Assembly: GCF_000092125.1 (NCBI RefSeq)
Contig: NC_014212.1
Location: forward strand, 124,001 to 188,000
Length of the DNA stretch: 64,000 bases
Source: Allomeiothermus silvanus DSM 9946
GTDB lineage: Bacteria > Deinococcota > Deinococci > Deinococcales > Thermaceae
Direction: 5' to 3'
The position numbers and the translations under genes are program-made. Shown here in pieces: positions 57,023 to 64,000 of the stretch. The notes under the pieces are model-generated. The model worked only from the letters and a program-made list of their open reading frames with translations, was not told the origin of the DNA and ran no database searches. Each line of letters opens with the position of its first letter. The stretch's first letter is position 1.

Positions 57023-57352
57023 CCAAAGCTGAAGGCTAAAGAATAAGTGTCCCCCACTGATTTTCCTTAATCCTTGGGGCCCCACGGAAGGCTTCTCAAC
57101 TTAGGTTTGTTGTGGAAGGCGATTTTTTCTCTCCTGAATCGATAAAGCGCCTTCCATGGGGTACTTAGTCAGATTGCTGGGCGGGGCCGGATATCGCCGT
57201 ACTAGAACCCCCTTTCGCCGTTGCATCGCTTCAGTGGGGTGGGGGATGGTAGGGGTCTTCCTTGTAGGTGGTAGACATGCTCTACCCACAGCCTGCGCTT
57301 ATCGCCGCTACGGTGTGTCGGCTTGAACGATCGAACCAGCTACATAACGGAG
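57023..57352. other. intergenic region with a long-loop inverted repeat
   Basis: 330 bp with no convincing gene. TGGAAGGCG (57113-57121) and CGCCTTCCA (57148-57156) form a 9-bp perfect inverted repeat around 26 nt that itself contains ATT...AAT pairing. No U tract follows in either direction. Confidence 0.45.
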
Positions 57353-57733
57353 TCAGTTGAGCATCCGGGGTTCCCCGGCGGGAAGGGTCAGGGCGAACGG
57401 TGGAATCTCCACCTTGAAACGCTCCCCCAGGGTGTTCTGGAAGGTGTACCAGCCGCGCATGACGCCGGGCGGGTGGGCGATATGGGTCCAGGAGTTGTAC
57501 TGGAAGGTCTCGCCGGGCTCGAGGATCGGCTGCTGCCCTACTACCCCTTCGCCCATGACCTCGGTGGTGGCCCCGCCCGCTTCCTCGATGAGCCAGTGCC
57601 GCTCCAAGAGCTGCGCCCGCTCGGGGCCGTGGTTCTCGAGGGTGATGAAGTAGACGAACACCGAGCGCCCCGGCTGGGAGTGTTCGGGCACGAATACCAC
57701 CTCCACCGAGACCCGGATGCCGTGCTCGCTCAT
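57353..57733 (-). CDS. apaG: ApaG-domain protein
   Basis: 126 residues from ATG 57733. The single ApaG (DUF525) beta domain: VEVVFVPEHSQPGRSVFVYF, ITLENHGPERAQLLERHWLI, GEGVVGQQPILEPGETFQYN, SWTHIAHPPGVMRGWYTFQN. Bacterial ApaG function is unsettled. -10 TAACCT lies 7 nt before the ATG (leaderless). Confidence 0.94.
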   Translation of the reverse strand: MSEHGIRVSVEVVFVPEHSQPGRSVFVYFITLENHGPERAQLLERHWLIEEAGGATTEVMGEGVVGQQPILEPGETFQYNSWTHIAHPPGVMRGWYTFQNTLGERFKVEIPPFALTLPAGEPRMLN

Positions 57734-57869
57734 AGCTCTAAGGTTACCGGGATTTCCTTGCGTTGGGTGAGTTAGCTGGCAGGGCAACCCATCCAAAAGC
57801 GGATGTCGGGCAGCTTGGGATTCTGATATGATCAGAACCGAGGCAACTCGCTATGCAAAAGGAGGTCAT

Positions 57870-58337
57870 ATGCAGCAGTATCCCGAGCCCGAGAAGTTGG
57901 CACACCCAGGTTTGACCCAGGGGTTGCTCAAGACGCTCGAAATGGCCATGGAGGGTGACGAGAAGTACGGCTGGTATAACGGCCTTTTGTTCACCGTTAG
58001 GAATCTCACGGCAGAGCAGGCCGGGAAGTCGCTTGGTCCGGGTCGTTCTACCATTGCAGCCCACGCCGATCATGTGCGGCTATGTCTGGCTTATGCCTGC
58101 CACACCTTGAGGGGCGAGCCCTTCCCGGTCGATTGGGGGAAGAGCTGGGAGATTCGTTCGGTGGGGGAGGCTGAGTGGGAAGAGATCAAAGCGGGGCTCG
58201 AGCAGGAGTACCGGGCCCTGCACCGATTGATGGTGGAAAAGCCCTTCTGGCGGGAATCTGATCTTTCCACTGCCATCAACAACATCGCCCATACCGCCTA
58301 CCATGCTGGGGCGGTGCGGCAGATTCTCAAGGGCTAG
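57870..58337 (+). CDS. DinB-fold protein 1
   Basis: 155 residues from ATG 57870, with a strong AAGGAGGTCAT. Four-helix DinB/YfiT fold: TIAAHADHVRLCLAYACHTL (first metal His), NNIAHTAYHAGAVRQILKG (HxxxH pair). A metal-binding fold used by thiol transferases and unknown proteins. The sequence TTCTGATATGATCAGAA upstream is a 6-bp palindrome around a -10-like TATGAT. Confidence 0.87.
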   Translation: MQQYPEPEKLAHPGLTQGLLKTLEMAMEGDEKYGWYNGLLFTVRNLTAEQAGKSLGPGRSTIAAHADHVRLCLAYACHTLRGEPFPVDWGKSWEIRSVGEAEWEEIKAGLEQEYRALHRLMVEKPFWRESDLSTAINNIAHTAYHAGAVRQILKG

Positions 58338-58381
58338 CCCTCAGATCCTTTTTTAGCGGTTATCGTTACGGGAGAGATACC

Positions 58382-58909
58382 TTGACCGATCCCGAAACCT
58401 TTCTGGCAACCCACCTGCGCTATGCGGTGTGGGCCACGCGGAGGACCCTCGAGGCCGTGCGCCACCTGAGCCCCCGGGAGTACGTGCGCGACCTGGGGGC
58501 CAGTTTCCGCAGTGTGCGGGGTATCCTGGAGCACATGCTCGTGACGGATTGGGGCTGGTACGAACTCTTGGCTGGGGAGTCGCCGGGGATTACCGATCCA
58601 CCTGACACCCAGTTTTACGCCGAGTTCTCCAACCTCGAGAATGACTACCGCGCCCTCTTGGTGCGTTACGAGATCCTGGCCTCGTTTCTCGATGACCCCG
58701 AACTAGCGACCCGCTTCGCTTACAGCCAACTCGAGGTTCCTTGGCTCGATAGCCGAGTCCCCAAGTGGCAGGGATTGATGCACCTGGTCAACCACGGTAC
58801 CTACCACCGAGGGCAAATCGCCGCGCTGATGCGGCAACTGGGACACGCCGTAGCAGAGACTGACCTCATTCACTTCTACCTCGAGCTGGAGGGCCGGATT
58901 AGGCCTTGA
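58382..58909 (+). CDS. DinB-fold protein 2
   Basis: 175 residues from TTG 58382 (GGGAGAGATACC upstream). DinB features: LRYAVWATRRTLEAVRHLSP, SVRGILEHMLVTDWGWYELL (His), HLVNHGTYHRGQIAALMRQL (HxxxH). Related in fold to the preceding gene but not a close copy. Its 3' end overlaps the convergent HAD gene by 11 bp. Confidence 0.88.
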   Translation: MTDPETFLATHLRYAVWATRRTLEAVRHLSPREYVRDLGASFRSVRGILEHMLVTDWGWYELLAGESPGITDPPDTQFYAEFSNLENDYRALLVRYEILASFLDDPELATRFAYSQLEVPWLDSRVPKWQGLMHLVNHGTYHRGQIAALMRQLGHAVAETDLIHFYLELEGRIRP

Positions 58910-59555
58910 GCTGCTCGAGCAAGGCTTTTAGCGGCACCTCGGCCAGGCTGGGAATCACCAGATCGGCCCCGGAGAGGTCGGAGTGCCGGGTGATCGGGTT
59001 GGGAACCGCCACCACCCGCATCCCGGCGGCTTGGGCGGCCTTGATACCGTTGAGCGAGTCCTCAATCACCAGAGCTTCGGCAGGCTGTACCCCCAAGCCC
59101 TCGGCAGCCTGCAAAAAGAGGGCTGGGTCGGGTTTGGTGCGCTCCACGTCGTCGCGGGTGCGCAGCACCGAGAAAAATCCCCGCAGGCCTAGCCGCTGTA
59201 AATGGCCCTCCACCCACTCCCGACCCGAACTCGAGGCCACCGCCAGCAAGAGGCCCATCTCTCGTGCAGTCTCGAGGTATCGGCGCACCCCGGGCAGCGC
59301 GTCGGTGGCGTCCACGTACTCGCGCTCGAGGGTCCGGGCCCGCTCGAGCACCCGGTCGTGGTCAACCGGGTGCCCTACCAGGCTTTCGATGTGGGCCAGT
59401 GGGTCGAACTGGACTTCGTTGGTGCCGATTAGGGGTAGCCAGGTCTCGAGGGGGAGCGTGGCCCCCTGCTCGGCGTAGACCGTTTGCCAAGCCCGGAAGA
59501 TAGCCGTTTCGCTGTCGAAGATGGTGCCGTCGAGGTCGAAGATCAAGGCGCGCAT
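58899..59555 (-). CDS. HAD-family phosphatase (beta-phosphoglucomutase-like)
   Basis: 218 residues. Motif I IFDLDGTIFDSETAIF, motif II LLAVASSSGREW, motif III Lys in RTKPDPALFLQAAEGLG, motif IV VIEDSLNGIKAAQAAGMRVV. Helical cap between motifs I and II. Hydrolyses or isomerises a small phosphate ester; substrate unknown. -10 TATAGT lies 9 nt before the ATG. Confidence 0.92.
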   Translation of the reverse strand: MRALIFDLDGTIFDSETAIFRAWQTVYAEQGATLPLETWLPLIGTNEVQFDPLAHIESLVGHPVDHDRVLERARTLEREYVDATDALPGVRRYLETAREMGLLLAVASSSGREWVEGHLQRLGLRGFFSVLRTRDDVERTKPDPALFLQAAEGLGVQPAEALVIEDSLNGIKAAQAAGMRVVAVPNPITRHSDLSGADLVIPSLAEVPLKALLEQLKA

Positions 59556-59699
59556 GTTGGGTCCACTATATCGCCCTGCGGGGGGTGAAAAGGCTGAGAG
59601 AAAGCTGTTCGGATAAAGGGTCTTTGCACTCGTTTATGTAATAGTTCTCTCAGCACCCCCTGTTGCGTTGCCGCGGCCTAGGGTAGACTAACCTGCGGT

Positions 59700-60569
59700 A
59701 TGAAACGATACCTACTGCTGTTGTTGGCTGCGCTCGGCCTTTCGCTCGCGTTCGCCCAGACTCCGGTCAAGGTGCGCATCGGCTTCAACCCCACCCAGAA
59801 CTCCGACCAGCTCCGCCCGGCGGCCCAGGCCATCGCCGACTACATCGAGAAAGAGTTCAAGGGCACGGTGGAGGTCGAGGTCTTCATTCCCACCGAGTAC
59901 CGTGGCCTGATCGAGGCTATGCGCGGTGGCAACCTGGACTTCGCCTTCTTCCCCCCCGACGGCTACGTAATCGCTCACCAAGATGTGGGCGCTGAGGTGC
60001 TGCTAAAGAGCGTGCGTGGCAATGGCCCTTACTACTGGTCGGCGATTGTTGTGCGCAAAGATTCCGGTATCAAAAACGTGCGGCAGCTCGAGGGCAAGAC
60101 CATCGCCTGGGTGGATAAGAACTCCGCCGCCGGGTACGTTTTCCCCCGCGCTGCCTTGATCGCTGCGGGCCTGGATCCCGATAAGCTCTTTTCCAAGCAG
60201 GTCTTTGCCGGCAAACACGACTCGGCGGTGCTGGCCGTGCTCAATAAGTCGGTAGATGCCGCGGCTACCTTTGCCAACGACGACAAGAACAAGTCAGGGG
60301 CCTGGACCCAGTTTTTGAAGCCCGAAGAGGCTGCCCAGCTCACCGCTATTTTCTACTCCAAGCCCATCCCCGGCGACACCTTTAGCGTCTCCAAGCAGTT
60401 CCTCACCAAATACCCCAACCTGGCCCGGGGCATCGCCGCAGCCATCCAGCGCATCCGTACTCCCAAGAGCAAGTTGCTCATGGACCTCTACCGCATCGAC
60501 TACATGATCCCCGCCAAGGACTCCGACTACGACGTAGTGCGGGAGGCCCGCAAGGTGGCCGGTCAGTAA
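59700..60569 (+). CDS. phnD: phosphonate/phosphate-type ABC binding protein
   Basis: 289 residues. Signal peptide (YLLLLLAALGLSLAFAQ), PhnD fold: IGFNPTQNSDQLRPAAQAIA, FIPTEYRGLIEAMRGGNLDF, KTIAWVDKNSAAGYVFPRAA, VFAGKHDSAVLAVLNKSVDA. Binds phosphonate, phosphite or phosphate outside the membrane. -10 TAGACT lies 10 nt before the ATG. First gene of phnD-phnC-phnE. No C-P lyase genes are in the window. Confidence 0.9.
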   Translation: MKRYLLLLLAALGLSLAFAQTPVKVRIGFNPTQNSDQLRPAAQAIADYIEKEFKGTVEVEVFIPTEYRGLIEAMRGGNLDFAFFPPDGYVIAHQDVGAEVLLKSVRGNGPYYWSAIVVRKDSGIKNVRQLEGKTIAWVDKNSAAGYVFPRAALIAAGLDPDKLFSKQVFAGKHDSAVLAVLNKSVDAAATFANDDKNKSGAWTQFLKPEEAAQLTAIFYSKPIPGDTFSVSKQFLTKYPNLARGIAAAIQRIRTPKSKLLMDLYRIDYMIPAKDSDYDVVREARKVAGQ

Positions 60570-60605
60570 GAAAATTGCTGATTGCTGGTAGTGAGTAGCT
60601 GAAGC

Positions 60606-60627
60606 GCCCCTGGGTAATCCCAGGGGC
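60606..60627 (+). promoter_or_regulatory. intercistronic hairpin phnD-phnC
   Basis: Perfect 9-bp stem GCCCCTGGG / CCCAGGGGC with loop TAAT, no U tract; like the hairpin after the polyol binding protein, it may stabilise the binding-protein mRNA. Confidence 0.6.
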
Positions 60628-60666
60628 TGACTTCTGGGGACAGGAACTCAGGTTTAGGTATAGGCT

Positions 60667-61455
60667 ATGAGCGACCGGCTATCGGTAAGGTTTCCTATGA
60701 TCGAGGTCAAGAACGTCTCGCAGACCTTTCAGACCGCCCGGGGGCCCTTTCAGGCCCTCGCGGACGTGAGCCTCTCCATCCCTAAGGGTGATTTCGTGGC
60801 GATCATTGGGCGTTCGGGAGCGGGGAAGAGCACCTTCTTGCGCACCCTAAATGGCCTCCTGATCCCCAGCCAAGGCCAGGTAGTAGTTGCTGGCACCGAC
60901 ATCACCAAGCTCCCCAAGCGTGAGCTGCAAAAGTACCGCCGCAGCGTAGGGTTCATCTTCCAGCAGTTCAACCTGGTCACCCGGCTCTCGGTGCTGGATA
61001 ACGTGTTGCACGGACGGCTCGGCTATCTCCCGACCTGGCGGGGCTTGTTGGGCCTGTATTCTGATCGCGACTATCAGATCGCCCGCCAGCAGATCGCCCG
61101 GGTAGATTTGAGCGCTAAGGAAACCGCCCGGGTGGACTCGCTTTCGGGGGGGCAGATGCAGCGGGTGGCCATCGCCCGGGCGATGGCCCAAGAGCCCACC
61201 CTGATGCTGGCCGACGAGCCCGCCGCTAACCTAGACCCGGTGCTCTCCGAGGAGGTAATGCGCACCCTACGGCGCTTCAACGATACCGATGGGGTGACGG
61301 TGGTGATCAACATCCACACCCTCGAGCTGGCCCGCCAGTATGCCCGCCGCATCATCGCCTTCCGGCGTGGGCGGTTGGTCTTTGACGGCACCCCAGAGGA
61401 GCTTACCGAGGAGTTAGTGGACGAGATCTATGAACGGAAGGAGATGCTAGCGTGA
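60667..61455 (+). CDS. phnC: phosphonate/phosphate ABC ATPase
   Basis: 262 residues (or from ATG 60697, MIEVKNVSQ, which fits the family start better). Walker A IIGRSGAGKSTFLRTLNGLL, Q loop FIFQQFNLVTRLSVLDNVLH, signature LSGGQMQRVAIARAMAQEP, Walker B LMLADEPAANLD, H loop NIHTLELA. Energises uptake with PhnE. Confidence 0.93.
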   Translation: MSDRLSVRFPMIEVKNVSQTFQTARGPFQALADVSLSIPKGDFVAIIGRSGAGKSTFLRTLNGLLIPSQGQVVVAGTDITKLPKRELQKYRRSVGFIFQQFNLVTRLSVLDNVLHGRLGYLPTWRGLLGLYSDRDYQIARQQIARVDLSAKETARVDSLSGGQMQRVAIARAMAQEPTLMLADEPAANLDPVLSEEVMRTLRRFNDTDGVTVVINIHTLELARQYARRIIAFRRGRLVFDGTPEELTEELVDEIYERKEMLA

Positions 61456-61473
61456 GGCCGCGCTTAGCCGTAC

Positions 61474-61545
61474 GTCCCACGTCCTACGCCGTAGGTCCAA
61501 AACTGCTACGTAGAACGGATCGCGTACGACGTACGACCGGAGGTT
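61474..61545. repeat. TACGTC/GACGTA-rich dispersed repeat, copy 2
   Basis: GTACGTCCCACGTCCTACGC ... GCGTACGACGTACGACCGG forms an imperfect inverted repeat between phnC and phnE. It shares both arms with the block at 15300-15395. Confidence 0.6.
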
Positions 61546-61576
61546 GCGAAACACACCCGTCCCTCGAGGTCACGAT

Positions 61577-63205
61577 ATGACGACCATCCTGCTTTATCTC
61601 CTTATCGGTGTGGGGCTGGCGGTGCTCTCGGGGGTTGCCAAGGGCTCGATGCGCCGCCTGGTGATCGGGGGGGGCCTAGGGATTCTGGTGGCCTTTGTGG
61701 CTTTCCCCTTCAGCCGCTCCTCGGGTTTCCTAAGCCGCGAGACCGTAGACCCCACCCTGCTCGCGTTGGTGCCGACTTTTCCCCTTTTGCTCCTGATTCC
61801 GCTGCTGATTGTCGCTACCCTTTATTTGGCCCTGCGGGGCGGCGGCTTGGTGGCCTGGGCCGGGGTTATCGGAGGCGGGGGCATCGCCCTGGTGGGTCTA
61901 GCTTGGTACGCCCAACCCACCCAGGTGGTCCGGCTAGCACCGGTTAACGGGCTGATGGAAGGTCTTGCCGCGATAGTGCTAGCCGCGGCGGTGGCGTTGC
62001 TGGCCCAGCGCAGCCCCCGGCTCCGCCTGCCCATCTACGCGGTGGCCGCTTTGGCGGGGGTGCTGACTTTCCTTTGGCTGGGCTCGAGCGGCGGCCACAC
62101 CTACCTGCCCCGGATGGCCGGTTACTACAAGCTGCTGATGCCCACCGGCTCCGAGACCGAGCGCAAGCTGGTGGAAGACTATAACGCCGCGATCCCGCAG
62201 AAGAACGCCATCCTCAAGGAGATCGGACAGCCCACCCTCGAGCCCATCACCTCGCTCACCGACCTCAAAGGGAGCATTCCCCAGGAGGCCAGCGAGGCCG
62301 GGTATCGCCTCTTGCAACCGGCCCGTACCCAGTACGGGGCGCTGGCCCTTTTCGTGCTGGCGGGGTTGATGCTGGGGGCGGGCTTGATGGGGCTGCGCCG
62401 CCCGAATTTGCAGGAGGCAGGCGACCTGCGGGCGGGGATGATCTTCGCCGGGGTGGTCTCGATTTTGCTGCCCGCCTTCGAGGCCACCGAGTTCCAGCTG
62501 CAGAGGCTGGTCAAGGGCTGGCCCTTCTTGGTGGGATTCTTCCACAAAGCCTGGCCGCCCAACCTGGCTAACCCTGATGCCAACGTCTTCCCCCTGCAAA
62601 GCGTCCTCTCGGAGATGGCGCTCACCATCGAGATCGCCCTGGTGGGAACCTTCCTAGCGGCGATTTTCGCGGTTCCCTCGAGCTTCTTAGCAGCCCGCAA
62701 CCTCACCCAGGGCAGCGCTCTCATGCGCGGGGTGTTCGCCTTTATGCGCGGTTTTTACAACGTAGACCGTGGGGTGGATACCCTGATCCTGGCCCTGATC
62801 TTCGTGGCGGCGGTGGGCTTGGGGCCATTTGCTGGGGTGTTGGCGATGGCCATTCACTCCATAGCGGATTTAGGCAAGCTCTACTCGGAGGCCATCGAGA
62901 ACGTGGACAAGGGGCCCATCGAGGCGCTCGAGTCTACCGGGGCCGCGGGGGTCAACGTGCTGCGTTGGGCGATCTTGCCTCAGGTGCTGCCGCTTTTCGT
63001 CTCCTACACCCTCTACCGCTTCGAGATCAACTTCCGGGTCTCGGTGGTACTGGGGCTAGTAGGGGCCGGGGGGATCGGCTACTTCATCAAGGGGGCTATG
63101 GACGCGGGCAACTACGACCAGATGATCATCGGGGTGATCGCCATCGTGATCGTGGTCAACCTCATCGACTTTGCCTCGAGCTGGCTGCGCAGCCGGTTGG
63201 TCTAG
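61577..63205 (+). CDS. phnE: phosphonate/phosphate ABC permease with long N-terminal membrane extension
   Basis: 542 residues from ATG 61577. The last ~260 are the normal PhnE permease: SVLSEMALTIEIALVGTFLA, FMRGFYNVDRGVDTLILALI, EAA loop EAIENVDKGPIEALESTGAA, GLVGAGGIGYFIKGAMDAGN. The first ~280 residues are extra: about seven hydrophobic segments and a soluble stretch (~175-245, KLVEDYNAAIPQKNAILKEI). That is twice the usual length. It may be a fusion of the two permease subunits in degenerate form or an added sensor (inference). Confidence 0.88.
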   Translation: MTTILLYLLIGVGLAVLSGVAKGSMRRLVIGGGLGILVAFVAFPFSRSSGFLSRETVDPTLLALVPTFPLLLLIPLLIVATLYLALRGGGLVAWAGVIGGGGIALVGLAWYAQPTQVVRLAPVNGLMEGLAAIVLAAAVALLAQRSPRLRLPIYAVAALAGVLTFLWLGSSGGHTYLPRMAGYYKLLMPTGSETERKLVEDYNAAIPQKNAILKEIGQPTLEPITSLTDLKGSIPQEASEAGYRLLQPARTQYGALALFVLAGLMLGAGLMGLRRPNLQEAGDLRAGMIFAGVVSILLPAFEATEFQLQRLVKGWPFLVGFFHKAWPPNLANPDANVFPLQSVLSEMALTIEIALVGTFLAAIFAVPSSFLAARNLTQGSALMRGVFAFMRGFYNVDRGVDTLILALIFVAAVGLGPFAGVLAMAIHSIADLGKLYSEAIENVDKGPIEALESTGAAGVNVLRWAILPQVLPLFVSYTLYRFEINFRVSVVLGLVGAGGIGYFIKGAMDAGNYDQMIIGVIAIVIVVNLIDFASSWLRSRLV

Positions 63206-63239
63206 GTATCAGCCGGGCGAGCTGGGCCCTTCAATGGCC

Positions 63240-64000
63240 TCAGTGGGCCAGTGCGTCGGGGGGGATGTCCTTGGGTTCCATTGCCCCGGTCATGACCGCT
63301 ACGGTATCGGACATGCTGATGTTATGGGGATTGACCACCGCAGCCCGCTTTCCCAACCGCTGGATGTGGATGCGGTCAGCGATCTCAAAGACGTGGGGCA
63401 TGTTGTGGCTGATGATGATTACCGGTAGGCCACGCTCGCGTACCCGGCGGATCAACTCGAGCACCATGTTCCCTTCCTTGACCCCTAGCGCGGCGGTGGG
63501 CTCGTCCATGATCACCACATGCCGGGCGAAGGCTGCGCTGCGGGCCACCGCTACCCCCTGACGCTGGCCCCCAGAGAGGGTTTCGACGGGCTGACTCATC
63601 GAGCGCAGCCCGATCTTGAGACTTTGCATGTGCCGGACGGTTTCCTCGAGCATCTTTTTCTTATCCAACAGGCGGAAGAAGCGCCCTAAGAACCCCGGCC
63701 TAAAGATCTCCCGACCCAGGAATAGGTTTTCCGCGATGGTCATGGCGGGGGCTACGGCCAGATCTTGGTAGACCGTCTCGATGCCGTGTTGGCGGGCTTC
63801 GTGAGGGCTGCGGAAGTGCACCGGCTTACCGTCTAGCAAAATCTCCCCCTTATCCGGGATAATCGCACCAGAGAGGACTTTGATCAGGGTAGACTTGCCT
63901 GCCCCGTTATCGCCGATCACCGCCAGGATCTCCCCCTCGCGCAACTCGAAGTCAGTGCCGTCTAGGGCGGTGACGTGGCCGTAGGTCTTGACCAGCCCCC
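63240..64000 (-). CDS. sugar ABC transporter ATPase (runs off the right edge)
   Basis: The reading frame is open to the window edge; 253 codons seen. Walker A AVIGDNGAGKSTLIKVLSGA, Q loop TVYQDLAVAPAMTIAENLFL, signature TLSGGQRQGVAVARSAAFAR, Walker B VVIMDEPTAALGVKEGNMVL, H loop IIISHNMPHVFEIADRI. Single-domain FrcA/RbsA-like ATPase of simple-sugar importers. Its start and permease partner lie outside the window. Convergent with phnE. Confidence 0.92.
   Translation of the reverse strand, partial: GLVKTYGHVTALDGTDFELREGEILAVIGDNGAGKSTLIKVLSGAIIPDKGEILLDGKPVHFRSPHEARQHGIETVYQDLAVAPAMTIAENLFLGREIFRPGFLGRFFRLLDKKKMLEETVRHMQSLKIGLRSMSQPVETLSGGQRQGVAVARSAAFARHVVIMDEPTAALGVKEGNMVLELIRRVRERGLPVIIISHNMPHVFEIADRIHIQRLGKRAAVVNPHNISMSDTVAVMTGAMEPKDIPPDALAH

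Noticed and set aside
57101-57289. 62-codon minus-strand frame in the ywlC-apaG gap
   Set aside because: No ribosome site, Arg/Pro-rich composition typical of antisense GC-rich DNA, and it covers the inverted repeat.

Overview
The window is high-GC bacterial DNA that fits the Deinococcota, most likely a Meiothermus- or Thermus-like thermophile. The reasons are the copZ-csoR-copA order with a His-type CsoR of the kind known from Thermus thermophilus, the many genes whose start codon lies only 5-10 nt after a TANNNT -10 box (leaderless or nearly leaderless mRNAs), and the great abundance of the hexamer CTCGAG. I see no phage and no CRISPR array. I assign the lineage by inference; no species-specific marker is present.

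Layout. 1-12.4 kb: a housekeeping block on the minus strand (aroA, cmk, 5' end of rpsA) split by a CBS-domain/antiporter pair, an NlpC/P60 hydrolase, three insertion sequences and a two-hairpin MITE-like element; then nrnA, ndk and a Ser/Thr kinase with a PQQ-type propeller. 12.5-25.5 kb: a copper/metal island with copA, csoR, copZ, DUF305, a second P1B ATPase with a CPD motif, Met-rich secreted proteins, SHOCT and DUF302 proteins, a Tat multicopper oxidase, DUF411, a DUF3105 protein and an OmpR-type two-component system. Three of its genes share an 18-bp direct-repeat box that the two-component system may read. 25.8-33.8 kb: lipoprotein, VIT1/CCC1 transporter, EamA transporter, glutaredoxin-like protein, TPR-GGDEF protein, ZapE, DeoB and a small DUF1905 operon. 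33.8-41.0 kb: a polyol-type ABC uptake and dehydrogenase operon with a divergent LacI regulator and three matching operators. 41-50.4 kb: MFS protein, cdaA-cdaR (cyclic di-AMP), def-fmt, a sulfur operon (dsrE-tusA-sqr), a flavodoxin, a variant phosphofructokinase and a MerR regulator. 50.5-64 kb: the second copy of the IS481-type element, tRNA-Trp(CCA), purA, Uma2 nuclease, bipA, a broken HAD gene, the threonylcarbamoyl-AMP synthase, apaG, two DinB-fold proteins, a HAD phosphatase, a phnDCE-type ABC operon and the end of a sugar ABC ATPase.

The least expected signals are repetitive. (1) A two-hairpin element occurs twice (6424 and 43982); the 25-nt segment between its 16-bp inverted repeats is in opposite orientation in the two copies. 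(2) A short GC-rich repeat of about 30-45 bp (core TTTCGCC..GCGAGGGGTGG) occurs in intergenic DNA, as a tandem array at 12547, and inside three reading frames in lengths divisible by three where measurable, much like Rickettsia palindromic elements. (3) Four IS elements keep exact target duplications; three of the four lie immediately upstream of a recognisable promoter, and the two IS481-type copies carry a transposase frame without its own stop codon.
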